Notes under the pieces: model-generated
Database searches by the model: none
Told to the model about the DNA's origin: nothing
What the model saw: only the letters and a program-made list of their open reading frames with translations
Program-made: the position numbers and the translations under genes
Shown here: positions 25,017-33,768 of the stretch, one piece after another
How the letters are laid out: every line of letters begins with the position of its first letter
Position numbering within the stretch: position 1 is the first letter of the stretch
Origin: Comamonas terrigena NBRC 13299
GTDB taxonomy: Bacteria > Pseudomonadota > Gammaproteobacteria > Burkholderiales > Burkholderiaceae_C
Direction of reading: 5' to 3'
Assembly (NCBI RefSeq): GCF_006740045.1
Contig: NZ_AP019749.1
Location: forward strand, 3,677,001-3,741,000
Length of the DNA stretch: 64,000 nucleotides

Positions 25017-25643
25017 ATGCGGACGAAAACGGAAGAAAAGCGGCAAGCCATCCTGGATGTGGCTGCAGCCACCTTTGGCGAACTGGGCTTCGAGCGCACC
25101 TCCATGTCCGAGATCTGCGCCCGGCTGGGCGGCTCCAAAGCCACCATCTACAACTACTTCCCGTCCAAGGAAGCGCTGTTTGTGGAAGTGATGTTCCAGG
25201 CCTCGGAGGCCGACTTTCAGAACACCATGCTGGCCCTGCAGGCCGACAGCCAGGACCTGCCGGCCGCCTTGCGCACCTTTGGCCGGCGCTTTCTGGCCTT
25301 GCTTTATGCCCCTGAGGTCACGGCCGTGCGCCGCCTGCTGGTGGCCGAGGGCGAGCGCTCCCAGGTAGGGGCCCGCTGCTACGACCAGGGCCCGCGCCGG
25401 GGCCATGCCCTGATCAGCGGCTTTCTGCAGCAGGCCATGGACCGCGGCGCATTGCGCAGCGCCCCGGCCGAGCTGGCCACACGCCATCTGCTGGCCTTGC
25501 TGGAGGCCGAGCTGCTGGAGCGCTTCCTGTTCCAGCACCTGCCGCTGCCCGCCCCCGCCGAGCTGGATGCCTGTGCCGACCGGGGGGTCGAGGCCTTTCT
25601 GCACCTCTACGCCCCGGCAGCCCCGGCAGGCGCGCAGCGCTAG
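25017..25643 (+). CDS. TetR/AcrR-family repressor of the efflux operon
   Basis: 208 residues. The N-terminal helix-turn-helix is textbook (EEKRQAILDVAAATFGELGFERTSMSEICARLGGSKATIYNYFPSKEALF, about 6-55). The rest is the ligand-binding helical domain (TetR_C_7-like: VRRLLVAEGERSQVGARCYDQGPRRG). It is divergent from the efflux operon, with the palindromic operator between, so it should repress both until a pump substrate binds. The ribosome binding site GAGGA is upstream of the ATG. Confidence 0.9.
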   Translation: MRTKTEEKRQAILDVAAATFGELGFERTSMSEICARLGGSKATIYNYFPSKEALFVEVMFQASEADFQNTMLALQADSQDLPAALRTFGRRFLALLYAPEVTAVRRLLVAEGERSQVGARCYDQGPRRGHALISGFLQQAMDRGALRSAPAELATRHLLALLEAELLERFLFQHLPLPAPAELDACADRGVEAFLHLYAPAAPAGAQR

Positions 25644-25741
25644 TCCCTCTTTTCCCCACTGAAGATCGCGCCCCGGGCACCCCACGCGGCCGGATTACCC
25701 AGCGCAGGTCTGGCGCAGCACGCCCCGGCCCATGCGGCCAC

Positions 25742-25772
25742 AAAAAAGCCCCTTCGCTGTGCACGAAGGGGC
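25742..25772 (-). terminator. Rho-independent terminator of the EF-hand gene
   Basis: The stem GCCCCTTCG/CGAAGGGGC (25748-25756 with 25764-25772) is followed on the minus strand by six T. It lies 39 bp beyond the stop of the EF-hand gene. Confidence 0.85.
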
Positions 25773-25810
25773 TGGGTCACGTTGCGGGGGCGCGGGACGA
25801 GCGGGTGTGG

Positions 25811-28051
25811 TCAGTGGTCGCGGACCGTATCTCCCGCGCTCGTTGCATCCGCGGCATTCGCCACAGACCCCTGGGCGATCGCCGCCGGAGCGCCATGCTG
25901 CCAGTCGGTCGGCAGCACCGCATCCAGCCACTGCATGCGCCAGCACAGTGCCAGCAGCAGGACCACCGCCAGCGCGCCGCCGGTGGCCCAGCGGCCCTTG
26001 TGGCCGTCAGCATAGGGGTCTCCCATGCGCAGCGTGGCGGAAGCCGGGCGCTTGGCGGTCTGCGACAGCATGCCCCCCAGGCGCAGGTTGATGTTCATGC
26101 GGCCGTTGATGGCCCAGCCGCTGGCGTCCAGGATCGGTCCCAGGCTGCGCTGGCGCAGCTTGAGCCAGGCAATCAGCATGCTGGGGCCGGAAATCGCCAG
26201 GATGATGCCCAGCAGCGCCACGGGAATCCACGGGCCCAGTTCGATGAACTTGCCGAAGATGCCCACCATGACGGCGCTGATGGAGCCCAGCGCCACGCCG
26301 ATGGCCGCCACCGTGCCAACATCGGTCTTGCGCGCGGCAGCCTGCGGCGCAGCAGCAGTTGCCGGCTTGGCCATGTCCACCAGCTTGCCCGCCGTGCTGT
26401 CCATCCCCGACGTCACGGTCTCCTGCTTGGCGGCAGCGCGCTTGGCGACCTGCTCTTCGACCACGCGCAGAAACTTCTTGTACGGCGAGAAGAAGGCCTG
26501 GCCGATGCTAGTGGGGTTCTCGATGATCTTGGTGATGGTGGCATCCCAGTCCTGGCCCGTACGGTCATAGAACACGCCGTTGCGGCCCACCATCAGATAG
26601 TCCACATCCCCGGCGGTGAACGCGGCCACGATGTGGCGCTTGTCCGTGCCCCGGCGGCATTCGCAGTAGGCCAGATAGACCTTGGCCAGCCCGGCCAGCA
26701 TGGCATGGGCGCCAGGGTCGGCCACGTCCACCGTCAGGTCGCAGCTGCGGCCGTCCAGGAACAGCGTGCCGGCCTGGAAGGCGGCCGCTTCACCGCGGTT
26801 GTAGAAGTCGGCGAACGAGACAAAGTTGTTCAGCAGGCGCAGCAGGTCGCGCTGCAGGCGGATCAGCTTTTCCAGTGCAGTGGCCTGTTCGCCATGGCTT
26901 TTCTCTTCGGTATCGTGGGCAATCAGGGCTTGCAGCGCAGCTTCTTCACCACTGTCCAGCAAGGCCTGGGCTTCTGCAGCGTCCATGGCGCCCAGCGGGG
27001 AGGCTGGAAACGCTGCCAGCCAGGCCTGGCATGGTGCCAGCTGGGTCTTCAGCGCGGCCCACTGCGACGCCGTCAGCACCTGCACATCACCGCCCAGCAC
27101 CGGCGCCACCGCGTGGGTGCGCAACGCGTGCAGCGCGTCGGCCCAGGCGGGATTCACACCCTCTGCCAGCGGCAGCACACAGTCGGCGCTGATGGGTGCC
27201 AGCGGCAGATCGGCAATGGCCTGGGACGCCAGCGACAGCTGCTGCGCCCCCAGCAGGGCATAGCCTTCCACGCTGGGGCTGAGCGGCGCCAGCGCCCGGG
27301 CGTCGAAGGCGGCCAGCTGGCAGCGGGCGAAGAAGTCTTCCACCTTGGCCTGGATGGCCGTCAGTGCCTGTGCGGCGGCCACCGCCTGCGCCTGCGATGC
27401 CAGCACGCAGTGGTGCTGCCCGGCCTGGGCGTGCCAGGCATGGATGGCACGCACATCGGCAAAAAAGGCATCCAGCTGGGCCCGGCCCATGCCGGGCTCA
27501 CCATCCACCCCCACGGCGCTGCCATACAGATCCATGATGCGCTGCACCAGGGCCTTGCGGGCATCGTTCTCGGGCAGCTTGACCGGGTTCAGCAGCCCGT
27601 CGCCGTTGAAGGCCAGGGCGTTGAGCATGGTCAGGCGCTCCCGCACATCGGCCAGAGTCACCGTGGAGGCGCCTTCGCGCCCCAGCAGGCGCAGGATGCG
27701 CAAGGCCTCGGCGTGCAGCGCGGCGCCGGATGCGCCCTCGGTGTCCAGGTTGCTCAGCTGCAGCACGTCGCTGCCGCTGGTCAGCACATCGGGGTGGCGC
27801 ACCTGGGCCACGGCCCACTGGCAGGCTTCGATCAGTTCGGGCGCGCGGATGCGGCCGTCGTGGTCCTTGTCGATCAAGTCCAGGGTGGCGGGGTCGAATT
27901 CGATCCCCCGGGTGGGACAGGCCAAGGCCACCCACAGTTTCTGGTCCAGCGAAGCGATGTTCGCGATATCTTGTCCGGTACGGATGGCCACCTGCTCTAC
28001 CCCGCCTGCGCGGAAGAACTGCCATGCGTACCCTGTTGCTTGCTGCTGCAT
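25811..28051 (-). CDS. EF-hand-containing membrane protein of unknown function
   Basis: 746 residues. A canonical EF-hand loop DKDHDGRIRAPE lies at 61-72. Two weaker loop-like stretches follow (FNGDGLLNPVKL and VDGEPGMGRAQLD). A large, mostly helical, Ala/Leu-rich domain fills the middle. Near the C-terminus are two adjacent hydrophobic helices (VAAIGVALGSISAVMVGIF and WIPVALLGIILAISGPSMLIAW), then LGPILDASGWAINGRMNI and a last helix (GGALAVVLLLALCW). There is no signal peptide. I chose the ATG at 28051; the frame is open further upstream without homology. The role is not known; calcium-dependent sensing at the membrane is only a guess. Confidence 0.75.
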   Translation of the reverse strand: MQQQATGYAWQFFRAGGVEQVAIRTGQDIANIASLDQKLWVALACPTRGIEFDPATLDLIDKDHDGRIRAPELIEACQWAVAQVRHPDVLTSGSDVLQLSNLDTEGASGAALHAEALRILRLLGREGASTVTLADVRERLTMLNALAFNGDGLLNPVKLPENDARKALVQRIMDLYGSAVGVDGEPGMGRAQLDAFFADVRAIHAWHAQAGQHHCVLASQAQAVAAAQALTAIQAKVEDFFARCQLAAFDARALAPLSPSVEGYALLGAQQLSLASQAIADLPLAPISADCVLPLAEGVNPAWADALHALRTHAVAPVLGGDVQVLTASQWAALKTQLAPCQAWLAAFPASPLGAMDAAEAQALLDSGEEAALQALIAHDTEEKSHGEQATALEKLIRLQRDLLRLLNNFVSFADFYNRGEAAAFQAGTLFLDGRSCDLTVDVADPGAHAMLAGLAKVYLAYCECRRGTDKRHIVAAFTAGDVDYLMVGRNGVFYDRTGQDWDATITKIIENPTSIGQAFFSPYKKFLRVVEEQVAKRAAAKQETVTSGMDSTAGKLVDMAKPATAAAPQAAARKTDVGTVAAIGVALGSISAVMVGIFGKFIELGPWIPVALLGIILAISGPSMLIAWLKLRQRSLGPILDASGWAINGRMNINLRLGGMLSQTAKRPASATLRMGDPYADGHKGRWATGGALAVVLLLALCWRMQWLDAVLPTDWQHGAPAAIAQGSVANAADATSAGDTVRDH

Positions 28052-28508
28052 GAAAACGGTCTGACGGTACAAAACTGCAGGCTTCTTGGCCTGCCACGGC
28101 GCACCGCGCAAAAGCCCGGTCCGCGTGCGAAAGGCGCCAGTGTAGGCGCGCCACATGTTGCCTTGCAGCAAATGGCCTTGGGGCCGTGGCTGACCGCACA
28201 GCACGCCCCGTCGCTCTGCAATACATAGCAATTCAGCTACATAGGGCACCAGCCCGCGCCCCTACTGGCTTGGCGGCGCAGTGACCGTCCGCGGGACACC
28301 GTACCGCCTGCCGAACGGCAGGCGCCAGCCATGAGGCCTGCGCAACATTTGTTTGCAAACGTATCGCTTTGCACCGAGCATTTTCCATGTCGGTCCGCTG
28401 CCGCCCCACCCGGTTTTGCGGACCGTGGCGCCCCCGCAAGCGATGCGGCCATGCCACGCTGCACCAGAGATGCGTGGGAAGCGGCCCCTGCATGACACAA
28501 TTCGACGC
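28052..28508. other. 457-bp intergenic region between divergent genes
   Basis: No credible gene is present. It holds a hairpin CGCCTGCCG-AA-CGGCAGGCG (28305-28324) and a perfect palindrome GTTTGCAAAC (28351-28360) inside a short AT-rich island. That island is the most likely promoter or operator area for the SPOR-protein gene. Confidence 0.4.
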
Positions 28509-29840
28509 ATGTCTTCGGAGCACCACGCACCCCCAGTCCTGTCAGCCGACAACCCGCTGATGCCCCGCCTCTACCAGGCGGCCATCGGCCCGCTGCAGAC
28601 GGCCTACTATCAGCGACAGTTCGAGCGCTTTGACGCGCTCGGCAAACCCCTGCCCAGCTGGAACTGGGCTGCCGGCTGCTGCACCCTGGGCTGGATGGCC
28701 TTGCGCGGTCTGTGGCGCCATGCCGCCGTGTACGCCGGCGTGCTGGTGGCGGTGGTGGCACTGTGGTGGACCCTGGGCCTGAACCAGTTGCTGCCCCGCC
28801 CTGCGGCCCTCGCACTGGCCCTGCTGCTGGTGCTGCTGGCCGTGCTGCTGCCCGGCCTGGGCGGCAATGCCCTCTACCACCGCGCGGTGCGCGAGCGCAC
28901 CATGCAGGCACTGACCCGGTCGCGCACCCTGGGCGAAGCCATGGCCCTGCTGGAAACCCAGGCCCCCACCCCCATCCGCCTGCAATGGGCCACCACCGGC
29001 CATGCACTCAGCGCCCTCCTGGTGGCCGGCCTGGTCTGGGGGCTGAGCACCCTGTCCACGCCGGGCCCCGTCCACACTGGCCCCACCCAGCAGGACACCG
29101 CCCGTGCCCTGGCGGCCCTGGCCCCCACCCCGACCGCAGACACGCCCCCGGCGCCCCCTGCTGCGGCAGAGACCGCGCCCGCTGCGCCGGACAGCCCCCC
29201 TGCATCCGGCTCTGCGGCCGGTAACGCAGCTCCGCTGTCCCCGCTGGAGCAGCCCGGTCAGACTGATGCCGCCGCCCCAGGCGCTCCCGCTGCTGCGGTG
29301 GTCCCCTCGGCCCTGGCGGCCTCCAGCGTTGCGGCCGTGACCGCTTCCGCAGCGCCAGCCCCGGCGGCATTGCCCGAGAGCGCCAAGCCGGCGCCGGTGC
29401 CCGCAGCACCGGCTTCCGCCAAGACCCCCTCCACGGACAAGGCCGACCACGCCAGCCCCGCCACCCCGAACGAGCGCACCAAGGACAAGGCCGGCAGCAA
29501 GACCGACAAGGCCCCCGGCAAAGTGGACAAAGCGAACAAAGCGGACCAGGCCGACAAGCCCGACAGCAAACACGCCGCCGCCGGAAAGACCGTGTTGCAG
29601 CCCCGCAAGTACTACCTGAACAGCGGCCTCTACGCCCAGGCAGACAACGCCCAGCGCGTGACCCGCCGTTTGCGTGAAGCCGGCCAGCCGGTCTTCACCC
29701 AGTTGCTGGAATCACGCCAGGGCGAGGTCACCCGCATCCGCGTGGGCCCGTTCGACAGCCGCGCCCAGGCCGAGGCCGCAGCCAGCAAGATCCAGGGCAT
29801 GAAGCTGGAAGCCCAGGTCTTCCGCCACCTGCCCGACTGA
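28509..29840 (+). CDS. SPOR-domain membrane protein with an N-terminal hydrophobic domain
   Basis: 443 residues. The N-terminal part (1-190) has PLPSWNWAAG...TLGWMALRGLWRHA and several membrane helices ([49 protein letters not shown]), resembling DUF2628-type regions. A long Ala/Pro-rich then Lys/Asp-rich low-complexity linker (about 200-365) follows. A C-terminal SPOR domain (about 368-443) starts KYYLNSGLYAQADNAQRV. SPOR domains bind denuded peptidoglycan at the septum, so a cell-division or wall role is likely. The ATG at 28509 is the first start that keeps the membrane domain. Confidence 0.75.
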   Translation: MSSEHHAPPVLSADNPLMPRLYQAAIGPLQTAYYQRQFERFDALGKPLPSWNWAAGCCTLGWMALRGLWRHAAVYAGVLVAVVALWWTLGLNQLLPRPAALALALLLVLLAVLLPGLGGNALYHRAVRERTMQALTRSRTLGEAMALLETQAPTPIRLQWATTGHALSALLVAGLVWGLSTLSTPGPVHTGPTQQDTARALAALAPTPTADTPPAPPAAAETAPAAPDSPPASGSAAGNAAPLSPLEQPGQTDAAAPGAPAAAVVPSALAASSVAAVTASAAPAPAALPESAKPAPVPAAPASAKTPSTDKADHASPATPNERTKDKAGSKTDKAPGKVDKANKADQADKPDSKHAAAGKTVLQPRKYYLNSGLYAQADNAQRVTRRLREAGQPVFTQLLESRQGEVTRIRVGPFDSRAQAEAAASKIQGMKLEAQVFRHLPD

Positions 29841-29970
29841 TTCCGCCATGCCGGCACCGGCGGAGGTGGACACACGGCCGCCTTTCGTGACAATTACTTG
29901 CATGTGTAGCCTTCCGCCTACCAAAGGCTGCTGGTATGGTGCATGCTATTGTTTTGAGAGAGGTTGATCT

Positions 29971-30288
29971 ATGCGTACTGTGCTTTGGATGGGTATTCCG
30001 CTGGTGGCTGCGCTGACCGGTTGTGCAGGCATGGGTTCGGGTGGCCCTGGTCACGGCAATCCGGGCGCGCCGGCCCAGCCGCTGCAACGCTGTGACGCTG
30101 CGGCCGCCCAGTGGGCCGTGGGCAAGACCAACACCGTGCAGCATGTGGAAGAAGCACGCCGCCGCTCCGGCGCGCTGATGGCCCGTGTGCTGCGCCCCGG
30201 TCAGGCCACCACGCTGGAATTCAATGCCGAACGCCTGAACCTGCTGGTGGATGCCACCGGCCGATTCACGACGGCCAGCTGCGGCTGA
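29971..30288 (+). CDS. I78-family peptidase-inhibitor-like lipoprotein
   Basis: 105 residues. A lipoprotein signal ends at LTGC (C18). After a Gly-rich spacer come CDAAAAQWAVGKTNT, ARRRSGALMARVLRPGQATTLEFNAERLNLLVD and TASCG, the pattern of I78 inhibitors (potato-inhibitor-like small periplasmic proteins). The two remaining cysteines could form the family disulfide. It is probably anchored in the outer membrane facing the periplasm and may protect against serine proteases. GAGAGAGG lies upstream of the ATG. Confidence 0.8.
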   Translation: MRTVLWMGIPLVAALTGCAGMGSGGPGHGNPGAPAQPLQRCDAAAAQWAVGKTNTVQHVEEARRRSGALMARVLRPGQATTLEFNAERLNLLVDATGRFTTASCG

Positions 30289-30488
30289 AGCGCACAGCCG
30301 ATCACAGGCCTGTCTGACAGGCACACCCACCTGTTACCGCAGCCGACCGACCTACAGCCGTAGGTGCAGCCCCACGGCCCGCTGCGGCGCAGACCGGCCC
30401 TCGGGTTTTTCCCTGTGACCTAAGGTAGCCCCAGGCACGGAAGCCGTCCGTAGCCACCTGACCGCATGTTCACGAGAGGAATCCCCGT

Positions 30489-30677
30489 ATGAATACCGAC
30501 CAAGTCAAAGGTGCGCTGAAGGAAGCTGCAGGCAAGGTGCAGCAAAAAGCCGGCGAGCTGATCGACAGCCCCGGACAACAGGCCAAGGGACTGGCCAAGC
30601 AGGTGGAAGGCGCCGCCCAGAAGAAAGTGGGCGATGTGAAAGAAGCCGTGGACGATGCGCGCAAGGCATCCAAGTAA
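30489..30677 (+). CDS. CsbD-family general stress protein
   Basis: 62 residues: MNTDQVKGALKEAAGK opens the protein, and VQQKAGELI and KKVGDVKEAVDDARK are the hallmark segments of the hydrophilic CsbD/YjbJ family. These small, abundant, probably disordered or helical cytoplasmic proteins are stress-induced; the molecular role is unknown. GAGAGGA precedes the start and a strong terminator follows, so it is a single-gene transcript. Confidence 0.88.
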   Translation: MNTDQVKGALKEAAGKVQQKAGELIDSPGQQAKGLAKQVEGAAQKKVGDVKEAVDDARKASK

Positions 30678-30715
30678 GGGCTGACCGCCCCGGCCGCACG
30701 GCCGTTACCGCCCAC

Positions 30716-30739
30716 ACCGGCCTCTGGCCGGTTTTTTAT
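30716..30739 (+). terminator. Rho-independent terminator after the CsbD-like gene
   Basis: The stem ACCGGCC-TCT-GGCCGGT (30716-30732) is followed by TTTTTATT. It is 39 bp after the stop. Confidence 0.88.
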
Positions 30740-30839
30740 TGCGGCCGTCGACTGCCGCGGCGGGTGCGCCATGCCCCGTCCTGCACGGCGGCCGCCGCCA
30801 CAGGCCGCCCCGCAGGCCAGAAGCCCGCCGGCCCGCCCT

Positions 30840-32102
30840 TCACTCTGGCGCCAGAAACAGCTCCTGCAGGTCGCTCAGGAAGTCGAACCCGCGCTCGGTG
30901 GGCGTCACATGGCCGAGGGACTGGGTGATCAGGCCTTTGCGCTCGGCCTCGTCGAGTGCGCTGCGGATGGTGCTGATGGGCAGACCGGTGCGGTCCAGAT
31001 AGTCCTGCACCGCAAAGCCGCTGCGCAGGCGCAGGGCGTTGAGCATGTATTCGAACGGCAGGTCTTTGCGCCGCACATCGGTGTCGCTGGCCAGTGCATG
31101 GCCGGCCAGCGCGGCGTCCATATAGCGCTGCGGGTCCCGGATCTTCACCTGGCGCACGATGCGGTGGGCAAAGCTGAGCTTGCCGTGCGCGCCCGCGCCA
31201 ATCCCCAGGTAGTCGCCGAACTGCCAGTAGTTGGTGTTGTGGAAACACTGGTGGCCGTCGCGCGCATAGGCGGAGATTTCGTAGCGCTGCATGCCCGCTG
31301 CACCGGTCATGGCGGTGATGCGGTCCAGCATGTCGTAGGCGGCATCGTCCTCGGGCACCTGCGGCGGGTACTTGGCGAAGTAGGTGTTGGGCTCGATGGT
31401 CAGGTGGTAGATGGAGATGTGCGGCGGCTTGAAGGACAGCGCCGCTTCCAAATCGCGCACCAGATCCAGCTCGGTCTGGCCGGGCAGCGCATACATGATG
31501 TCCAGGTTGAAGGTCTCGAAGGCACCCGCCGCCTCCTCCACCGCCGCGCGCGCCTGGTCGCCGCTGTGCACACGGCCGATGGCGCTCAGAAAGCGGTCGT
31601 CGAAGCTCTGCACCCCGATCGACAGGCGGCTGATGCCGGCATGGCGAAAGGCCCGGAAGCGGTCTTTCTCGAAGGTACCGGGATTGGCCTCCATGGTGAT
31701 TTCACAGTCCGGCTCCATGCGCAGGCGCGCACGCAGACCGCTGATCAGCTGGTCGATGGACTCCGGGCTGAACAGGCTGGGCGTGCCGCCGCCAATGAAC
31801 ACGCTGTGCACAGTGCGGCCCCAGATCAGCGGCAGGCTGGCTTCCAGGTCGGCCATCAGCGCATCGATATAGCGCTGTTCGGGGATGTCCCGCACGCCGC
31901 CGCCTTCGCGGTGCTCATGCGAGTTGAAGTCGCAGTACGGGCATTTCTTGAGGCACCAGGGCAGGTGGATGTACAGCGACAGCGGTGGCAGCGCCGGCAG
32001 GCCCAGCGTGCCGGCGCGCATGTAATGCTGCACATCCTTGGGAGCCTGGCCCAGCGGGGCCTGTGTCTCCAGCGATGCAGCGGGATGGATGGGAATATTC
32101 AT
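30840..32102 (-). CDS. hemW: Radical SAM heme chaperone HemW
   Basis: 420 residues. The radical SAM cluster motif is HLPWCLKKCPYCDFNS (CxxxCxxCxF), preceded by LSLYIH. GGGTPSLFS, EITMEANPGTFEKDRF and ISRLSIGVQSFDD are typical, and the C-terminal HemN/HemW domain ends in RGFDFLSDLQELFLA. HemW delivers heme to target proteins such as respiratory enzymes and is not the coproporphyrinogen dehydrogenase HemN. It lies directly downstream of rdgB on the same strand, the usual rdgB-hemW arrangement. Confidence 0.93.
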   Translation of the reverse strand: MNIPIHPAASLETQAPLGQAPKDVQHYMRAGTLGLPALPPLSLYIHLPWCLKKCPYCDFNSHEHREGGGVRDIPEQRYIDALMADLEASLPLIWGRTVHSVFIGGGTPSLFSPESIDQLISGLRARLRMEPDCEITMEANPGTFEKDRFRAFRHAGISRLSIGVQSFDDRFLSAIGRVHSGDQARAAVEEAAGAFETFNLDIMYALPGQTELDLVRDLEAALSFKPPHISIYHLTIEPNTYFAKYPPQVPEDDAAYDMLDRITAMTGAAGMQRYEISAYARDGHQCFHNTNYWQFGDYLGIGAGAHGKLSFAHRIVRQVKIRDPQRYMDAALAGHALASDTDVRRKDLPFEYMLNALRLRSGFAVQDYLDRTGLPISTIRSALDEAERKGLITQSLGHVTPTERGFDFLSDLQELFLAPE

Positions 32103-32169
32103 AAAACTCTCAGCGGTGCACCATGCTCCAGCCTGCGGCCTGCGTGCCAGCAGGCGCCGGCGCAGTGCC

Positions 32170-32775
32170 TCATGCGGCCAGCCAGCTGTGGCGTAACAGA
32201 TCCATCATCGCGCGGGTGCTGCGGCCACGGTGGCTGTGGTCATTCTTGAAGGCGGGGTCCATTTCGGCGAAGGTCTTGCCCAATTCGGGAATGACCAGCA
32301 CCGGGTCAAAACCAAAGCCGTTGCTGCCGCGGCGCTCGGTGGCGATCTCCACGCGCACGCGGCCCACTGCAATCAGCGGCTCTGGATCCTTGGGCGAACG
32401 CACACCCACCAGAGTGCTGACCATGGCGGCGCGGCGGTTGGCCTGGCCTTCCAGGTTGTTCAGCAGCGCCGTGACATTGTTGGCATCGCTTTTTTCCATG
32501 CCGAACTGGGTGCAGTAGTAGGCCGTGTCCACCCCCGGCAGGCCGCCGAAGGCGTCCACGCACAGGCCGGCATCGTCGGCAATGGCGGGCAAACCGGTCT
32601 TCTCTGCAGCGAAACGGGCCTTGGACAGCGCGTTTTCGACAAAGGTGCCAAACGGCTCGGGCGCTTCGCCTTCAAACAGATCGCCTTGGCAGATCAGCTC
32701 CACACCCAGGGGTGCGAACATGGATTGCAACTCGGCCAGCTTGCCGCGATTGTTGGAGGCGAGAACGATTTTCAT
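32170..32775 (-). CDS. rdgB: Non-canonical purine NTP pyrophosphatase RdgB/HAM1
   Basis: 201 residues, full length for the family. The N-terminal substrate motif KIVLASNNRGKLAEL, FVENALSKARFAA, the catalytic ADDAGLCVDAFGGLPGVDTA and GSNGFGFDPVL are all present. It hydrolyses ITP, dITP and XTP to monophosphates, cleaning the nucleotide pool. It is co-directional with hemW (67 bp apart). Confidence 0.95.
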   Translation of the reverse strand: MKIVLASNNRGKLAELQSMFAPLGVELICQGDLFEGEAPEPFGTFVENALSKARFAAEKTGLPAIADDAGLCVDAFGGLPGVDTAYYCTQFGMEKSDANNVTALLNNLEGQANRRAAMVSTLVGVRSPKDPEPLIAVGRVRVEIATERRGSNGFGFDPVLVIPELGKTFAEMDPAFKNDHSHRGRSTRAMMDLLRHSWLAA

Positions 32776-32964
32776 GGTCAGATGGGGCTCTTACGCAGGC
32801 ACAAAGGGCGTAAACAGCTATTGTTTTTGATAGCGCAGCCACCCGGCATGGGCGGCCATGCCGCCGAGTGTCGCCCAAGCCGCAAGGCCTTGCAGGCCGA
32901 TCGGGGAGTCTGCAGCCCCAGGGCCCAACCCTGCGCATGGCGACGGGCTGCATGGATTCAGGCC

Positions 32965-33768
32965 CTAGCCGCCAGGCAGCTTGGGTGCACGCAGGCCGAA
33001 GCTCCCGGCCGGGGCCGCCACCCCACCGGGCAGCTCCATGCCCGGCTGCCATTCCACGGCCAGGGCCGTCACATTGTCACTGTGGGCGCCGGCGGCCTGC
33101 AGTGCGGCATCCACCAGCGCGGGGACGGCGGCATCCAGCGGCGCGGTGCACAGGCCGTGCAGCAGCGCGGCATCGGGCAGCGCATCCCACAAACCGTCGG
33201 AGCACAGCAGCAGCCGGTCGCCCGGCAGCAGACGGTGCGGCCCCTCCAGATCGAACACCGGGCGCTGGGTCGCGCCCAGGCAGGTGAACAACACGTTGCG
33301 GTTCTGCACCGCATCGCCGGGCAGCAGGGCCCCGCTGCGGGCCATTTCGGCAAAGGAATGGTCGCGCGTGCGCTGGAGCAGCCGGCCCGCGCGCACCCAG
33401 TACAGGCGCGAATCGCCGCAATGCACCCAGCAGACCTGGCCCTGCTGCACCACGGCCGCCACCAGCGTGGTGCGGGGGGTGTCGGACTGGTAGCGCGTTC
33501 GCGCATAGCGCAGGATCTGGTGGTGGGCGGACAGCAGCGAGGCTTCCAGAAACCCCTTCACATCGGCCAGCGCGGGCGTGGCCTCGCGCTGGAACCGGGC
33601 GGCAATGGACTGCAGCGCCATCTGCGCCGCCACCTCGCCATCGGCGTGCCCGCCCATGCCATCGGCCAGCAGAAACAGCCCGGCTTCACGGGTGTAGCTA
33701 TAGCCCATGCGGTCTTCGTTGACAGCACGCCCGCCCTGGCGGCTGAGCTGGAAGACCGCGAACTTCAT
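32965..33768 (-). CDS. PP2C-family serine/threonine protein phosphatase
   Basis: 267 residues. All PP2C metal-binding motifs are seen: NEDRMGYS near the N-terminus, LLADGMGGHADGEVAA, WVHCGDSRLYWV and LLCSDGLWD, with HSDNVTALAV near the end supplying the last Asp. It is a soluble, manganese-dependent phosphatase. Its ATG overlaps the stop of the kinase gene upstream (ATGA), so the pair is translationally coupled and should act on the same phosphoproteins. The 189 bp between its promoter-distal end region and rdgB hold no gene. Confidence 0.9.
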   Translation of the reverse strand: MKFAVFQLSRQGGRAVNEDRMGYSYTREAGLFLLADGMGGHADGEVAAQMALQSIAARFQREATPALADVKGFLEASLLSAHHQILRYARTRYQSDTPRTTLVAAVVQQGQVCWVHCGDSRLYWVRAGRLLQRTRDHSFAEMARSGALLPGDAVQNRNVLFTCLGATQRPVFDLEGPHRLLPGDRLLLCSDGLWDALPDAALLHGLCTAPLDAAVPALVDAALQAAGAHSDNVTALAVEWQPGMELPGGVAAPAGSFGLRAPKLPGG

